Below, piece by piece: positions 60,611 to 64,000 of a stretch of 64,000 nt of DNA. The first letter of the stretch is position 1. Every line of letters starts with the position of its first letter. The notes under the pieces were generated by a model that was given only the letters and a program-made list of their open reading frames with translations, had not been told where the DNA came from and searched no databases. The translations under genes and the position numbers were made by a program. The DNA lies in the NCBI RefSeq assembly GCF_000243215.1, contig NZ_JH594596.1, forward strand, positions 1,051,297 through 1,115,296, read 5' to 3'. Source of the DNA: Odoribacter laneus YIT 12061 (GTDB taxonomy: Bacteria; Bacteroidota; Bacteroidia; Bacteroidales; Marinifilaceae).

Positions 60611-62149
60611 TTATTGCTTATCTTTAGAAAGTTTTGATAGTATCATTTCTCTAAAGAATAATCTTTCGCTATTAGTTAATCCTATATAATATATAGAAAG
60701 AGCAGAGAACGATACAGATGTCACTCCAACGAGCAGGAATCTTAATAATCCTTCTTCAAGGATTGTGTGCAATAAGTAAGGTACTACAATAACACATAAG
60801 GTTACAAAGAATATTGTTAACATAGGACCTTTTACATAAGCTCTAATCGACATATTGACTTGTTTATGCATAAAAAATATCCTTGCAATATGAGATGCAA
60901 AAGCTATAACAACCCCAGCTGCCATTGTGGATTGTGGGGGATAACCCGAACGCAATAACACGTATGAAATAGGTAAATTGAGTAATAATAAACCGCCTAC
61001 AATCGTTTGATACCATTTTATATTACCTGTTGCTTGGATAGTTGCCATGATTGGGTTCCCAATAGATTCGACCAAGGCAATGAGTAATACTAAACGAACA
61101 AAGACGACTGTATATTCAGGAATTTCGCCCAACCATAATTGAAGAATATAATGAGTTTCAAGGGTAATGGGTACAAAGAAAAATAAGACTAAATAATAAC
61201 ACATTCTCGTTGAACGAAAAACTAGATGCATCATACTATCACGTTCGCCTGCCGCATATTGTTTTGTAATCTGCGGACGAAATGCGGTAGAAAAGTTTGT
61301 AACAAACATATTAACTACACTATTTACTTGATACGCAATACCTCGTGCTGCATTAACAGCAGGATTAAAGAACATATTTATTAACATATTCAATCCTTGG
61401 CTTCTGATAACACTAGATAGTGAGCCAAATAAACTCCAACCACAATAACTCATAACTTCCTTCATCATACCACGATTACAATAGCCAGTTATTCGTGTTT
61501 CTTGGAATTTGGCATGTGAATAGATTATATAAAACAGTGCGTGAATAAACGAGAGCAAACATAGCAGAATAGCATATAGCTGCAATTTATCAAAAGAGAA
61601 TAAGGTAAGTGCAAAAACGATTAATAATTTCAAGACAACATCTGCCATGCCAACAAAGGCATATACTTTCATTCGTTCTCGTGCAATAATAATTGAATTA
61701 AAAGGAGTCATTAACAAATTGAAAACAAATGACAACACTGACAAATGAAAAACCCACTGTGCCGCTCCAATCCTATCTTGAGGTATAATAAGTTGTGTAT
61801 TAATAAACCATAGCCCTATCGTTTCTGCAAGTGTAACAACAATTAAAGCGATTATACCAAAACACCATAATGAAGTATTAAAGTATTGGTTTAAACGGTC
61901 GTAGTTATTACGTCCCAACTCATATGCAAAGAAGCGTTGTACTGCACTGACAAGCATACCCTGCAAAAAGCCAAACATCGAAACGACTCCACCAACAACG
62001 TTGAAGATGCCATAGTCTTCAACGCCGAGAGTATTTAAGACCACTCTAACGGTATATAGAGACACGAAAAGAACTAATATCTGTTGAACATACAGATATC
62101 CCGTGTTTTTTAATATGCGCTTGTTATTTGATCTTATTTCAGAAGACAT
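60611..62149 (-). CDS. Lipid-linked repeat-unit flippase (Wzx type)
   Basis: A 512-residue MOP-superfamily transporter with 12-14 helices. ILKNTGYLYVQQILVLFVSLYTVRVVLN is the first helix pair seen in Wzx; the segment VEDYGIFNVVGGVVSMF and FAVNAARGIAYQV-like (NPAVNAARGIAYQVNSVV) are typical. It should move the undecaprenyl-linked repeat unit across the inner membrane for the EpsG-type polymerase. It sits two bases from the acyltransferase gene. Confidence 0.88.
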   Translation of the reverse strand: MSSEIRSNNKRILKNTGYLYVQQILVLFVSLYTVRVVLNTLGVEDYGIFNVVGGVVSMFGFLQGMLVSAVQRFFAYELGRNNYDRLNQYFNTSLWCFGIIALIVVTLAETIGLWFINTQLIIPQDRIGAAQWVFHLSVLSFVFNLLMTPFNSIIIARERMKVYAFVGMADVVLKLLIVFALTLFSFDKLQLYAILLCLLSFIHALFYIIYSHAKFQETRITGYCNRGMMKEVMSYCGWSLFGSLSSVIRSQGLNMLINMFFNPAVNAARGIAYQVNSVVNMFVTNFSTAFRPQITKQYAAGERDSMMHLVFRSTRMCYYLVLFFFVPITLETHYILQLWLGEIPEYTVVFVRLVLLIALVESIGNPIMATIQATGNIKWYQTIVGGLLLLNLPISYVLLRSGYPPQSTMAAGVVIAFASHIARIFFMHKQVNMSIRAYVKGPMLTIFFVTLCVIVVPYLLHTILEEGLLRFLLVGVTSVSFSALSIYYIGLTNSERLFFREMILSKLSKDKQ

Positions 62150-62166
62150 ATAATTAAATACAGAGT

Positions 62167-63225
62167 TTACTCAACGAACCACTTATACCACTCCGCAAAT
62201 CTTCTTAAACCTTCTCTCAAAGATGTTGAAGGTTTGAATCCCATATCTTGTTCGAGTGCTGAGGTGTCTGCAAAGGTTACAGGAACATCTCCAGGCTGCA
62301 TAGGAACCAATTTCTTGTGTGCCTCGAAGTCATAATCTTCTGGAAGGACACCGGCACGAACCAGTTCTTCTTGAAGTATCTGGACAAAGTCCAAAAGTTT
62401 TTCGGGTTTGCTATTACCTATGTTGTAAACCTTATATGGAGGGACCGGTAGTCCGTCTTCGCCGACAGATTTCTCAGGGGCTTTGCGTATTACTCGCCAT
62501 ACACCCTCAACAATGTCGTCTATATAAGTAAAGTCTCTCTTACAGTTACCATAATTGAAAATCTCGATTGTTTCACCCTTGATGAGTTTGTCTGTGAAGC
62601 CGAAGTATGCCATATCTGGACGACCGGCAGGCCCGTAAACCGTAAAGAATCGCAATCCAGTAGAAGGAATATTATATAGCTTGCTGTATGCGTGAGCCAT
62701 AAGTTCGTTTGACTTCTTTGTGGCAGCGTATAACGAAACAGGCTTGTCTACCTTATCTTCTGTACTGTATGGTACCTTCTTGTTGGATCCGTACACCGAA
62801 GAGCTTGAAGCATAAACTAAGTGCTTCACACCTTCCGTGCCATTGTCGTATGAGTGACGGCACGCCTCTAAGATATTGTAAAAACCTATGAGGTTCGACT
62901 CTACATAGGCTCCTGGGTTGGTTATTGAATAACGGACTCCAGCCTGAGCCGCAAGATTCACAACAACATCGGGCTGAAATTCAGCAAATATCTTATCTAT
63001 TAGGGGCTTGTCTGCAATATTACCCTTTATGAATTTCCACGAACATCCTGGATGTTCTTTTACACTTTTCTCTATCTCGGAAAGACGAAACTCCTTGATA
63101 CTGACATCGTAGTAGTTATTTACATTATCAATACCCAATATCTTCACATTAGGCTCATCTTTCAAAAGACGCAACACAAGGTTTGCACCAATAAATCCGG
63201 CTGCGCCGGTAACAATTACTTTCAT
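62167..63225 (-). CDS. UDP-glucuronate 4-epimerase (LpsL/Cap1J-like)
   Basis: A 352-residue extended SDR. VTGAAGFIGANL (about 5-16) is the cofactor loop; YASSSSVYG and LYAATKKSNELMAHAYS carry the Ser-Tyr-Lys set; FTVYGPAGRPDMAYFGFTDKL is the clear signature of uronate 4-epimerases (GAE/LpsL). It converts UDP-GlcA to UDP-GalA. The upstream gene is Ugd-like UDP-glucose dehydrogenase three bases away, giving a complete UDP-Glc to UDP-GalA route. Confidence 0.9.
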   Translation of the reverse strand: MKVIVTGAAGFIGANLVLRLLKDEPNVKILGIDNVNNYYDVSIKEFRLSEIEKSVKEHPGCSWKFIKGNIADKPLIDKIFAEFQPDVVVNLAAQAGVRYSITNPGAYVESNLIGFYNILEACRHSYDNGTEGVKHLVYASSSSVYGSNKKVPYSTEDKVDKPVSLYAATKKSNELMAHAYSKLYNIPSTGLRFFTVYGPAGRPDMAYFGFTDKLIKGETIEIFNYGNCKRDFTYIDDIVEGVWRVIRKAPEKSVGEDGLPVPPYKVYNIGNSKPEKLLDFVQILQEELVRAGVLPEDYDFEAHKKLVPMQPGDVPVTFADTSALEQDMGFKPSTSLREGLRRFAEWYKWFVE

Positions 63226-63228
63226 AGC

Positions 63229-64000
63229 CTAATCTCTCTTAAAAATATCGCGAGTGTAAACCTTATCAGCCACATCATCTAATATCGAATCATAACGATT
63301 AGCAATGATGGCATCTGACTGGGATTTGAAAGATGCTATATCATTTACTACCCTACTACCAAAGAATGTTGTTCCGTCTTTAAGTGTTGATTCGTAAATA
63401 ATGACTTCTGCGCCCTTTGCCTTGACACGCTTCATTATACCTTGAATGGAACTCTGACGGAAGTTATCTGAATTGGCCTTCATAGTCAGACGATAAACGC
63501 CGATAGTAACCTGCTTCTCTTTTTCTGTATTATATATACTATTCTCACTATAATAACCAGCTTTTCGTAAAACCTGATCTGCTATAAAATCTTTGCGTGT
63601 ACGGTTACTTTCTACAATAGCACTCATTATATTCTGAGGAACCTGATCATAGTTTGCCAGTAACTGTTTGGTGTCTTTAGGCAGACAGTAGCCACCATAT
63701 CCAAATGATGGATTGTTATAGTGTGTGCCAATTCTCGGATCAAGTCCGATACCTTGAATGATGGCCTGGGAGTCGAGTCCTTTAGCCTCAGCGTATGTGT
63801 CAAGTTCGTTGAAGTAAGATACGCGCAGAGCGAGATAAGTGTTGGCAAAGAGTTTTACAGCCTCTGCTTCCTTCAAGCCCATAAAGAGAACGGCAATATT
63901 CTCTTTTATAGCTCCTTCTTGAAGAAGATTGGCAAATGTTTTGGCTGCCTTCTCAAGTTTAGGCATATCTGAAACAGCACGAATGGCAGCATTTTCCTCA
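63229..64000 (-). CDS. ugd: UDP-glucose 6-dehydrogenase, 5' end cut by window edge
   Basis: The last ~256 codons of a nucleotide-sugar dehydrogenase. The frame is open through the edge ([19 protein letters not shown]), so the Met at 63966 is internal. [29 protein letters not shown] is recognised as [15 protein letters not shown], the catalytic Cys segment of Ugd; [19 protein letters not shown] is the dimer helix, and the C-terminal NAD-domain pieces [20 protein letters not shown] follow. It oxidises UDP-glucose to UDP-glucuronate, the substrate of the adjacent epimerase. The locus therefore continues to the right. Confidence 0.9.
   Translation of the reverse strand, partial: EENAAIRAVSDMPKLEKAAKTFANLLQEGAIKENIAVLFMGLKEAEAVKLFANTYLALRVSYFNELDTYAEAKGLDSQAIIQGIGLDPRIGTHYNNPSFGYGGYCLPKDTKQLLANYDQVPQNIMSAIVESNRTRKDFIADQVLRKAGYYSENSIYNTEKEKQVTIGVYRLTMKANSDNFRQSSIQGIMKRVKAKGAEVIIYESTLKDGTTFFGSRVVNDIASFKSQSDAIIANRYDSILDDVADKVYTRDIFKRD

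Noticed and set aside
63964-63966. ATG at 63966 as the start of ugd
   Set aside because: The frame stays open with family-like sequence to the window edge, so this Met is internal.
40811-64000. A mobile island with insertion sequences or a phage integrase
   Set aside because: No transposase, integrase, tRNA end or direct repeat was seen; the locus is an ordinary polysaccharide cluster with gene decay.

Overview
The window is a stretch of Bacteroidales chromosome. Promoters have the Bacteroidota form (TTTG, about 19 bases, TAnnTTTG), Shine-Dalgarno sites are weak, and the gene content fits: TonB receptor, S46 dipeptidyl-peptidase, DUF4836- and DUF3078-like proteins, PerR with rubrerythrin, butyrate kinase. 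Butyrate kinase plus this gene mix would suit Odoribacter or a relative, but the genus is a guess. No rRNA, tRNA, CRISPR array, insertion sequence or phage was seen.

Positions 1-40800 are mostly housekeeping. The left edge holds a truncated acetyltransferase gene and what looks like a decayed AlaX (alanyl-tRNA editing) fragment. Then come fabG, a lipoprotein, an AddA/RecB-like helicase-nuclease, an RRM protein, butyrate kinase, glycerate kinase, a beta-lactamase-fold serine hydrolase and a class IV aminotransferase. The next run (11604-15147) has an unknown gene, a DUF2520 dehydrogenase-like protein, a KdsC-like phosphatase, a UbiA prenyltransferase and Maf. It is followed by an S46 peptidase facing an unusual superoxide dismutase, a lipoprotein/ABC ATPase/permease cassette, and a TonB receptor with a lipoprotein. 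The perR-rubrerythrin operon carries an excellent promoter and a palindromic operator. A MoxR AAA ATPase is translationally coupled to a VWA protein that also carries an HExxH motif. The remainder is a methylase, an MBL hydrolase, gyrA, TPR and SDR proteins, a DUF3078 protein, a nucleoid-associated protein, mltG and rpsF-rpsR-rplI.

Positions 40811-64000 are one minus-strand surface-polysaccharide locus (capsule or O-antigen), visibly more AT-rich and running off the right edge. Transcription goes from right to left. Sugar-nucleotide genes imply UDP-glucuronate and UDP-galacturonate (Ugd plus a 4-epimerase), UDP-N-acetyl-galactosaminuronate (a WbpO/TviB plus WbpP/TviC pair), and a UDP-L-6-deoxy-HexNAc, probably UDP-L-QuiNAc (WbjB-like dehydratase, RmlD-like reductase, WecB-like 2-epimerase). 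Assembly genes are Wzx, an EpsG-type polymerase, five glycosyltransferases and a PglC-type initiating transferase. Modification genes are an acyltransferase, a pyruvyl transferase and an FrhB-like iron-sulfur protein. A predicted beta-propeller protein of unknown role sits among the glycosyltransferases. Three gene remnants (43150-43337, 48894-49403, 50500-50697) show ongoing decay and reshuffling.

The most interesting leads are the MoxR/VWA-HExxH pair, the beta-propeller protein, the FrhB-like/pyruvyl transferase pair, the lipoprotein-ABC cassette, and two unexplained ~75-nt nested hairpins (1670-1744 and 6751-6823).
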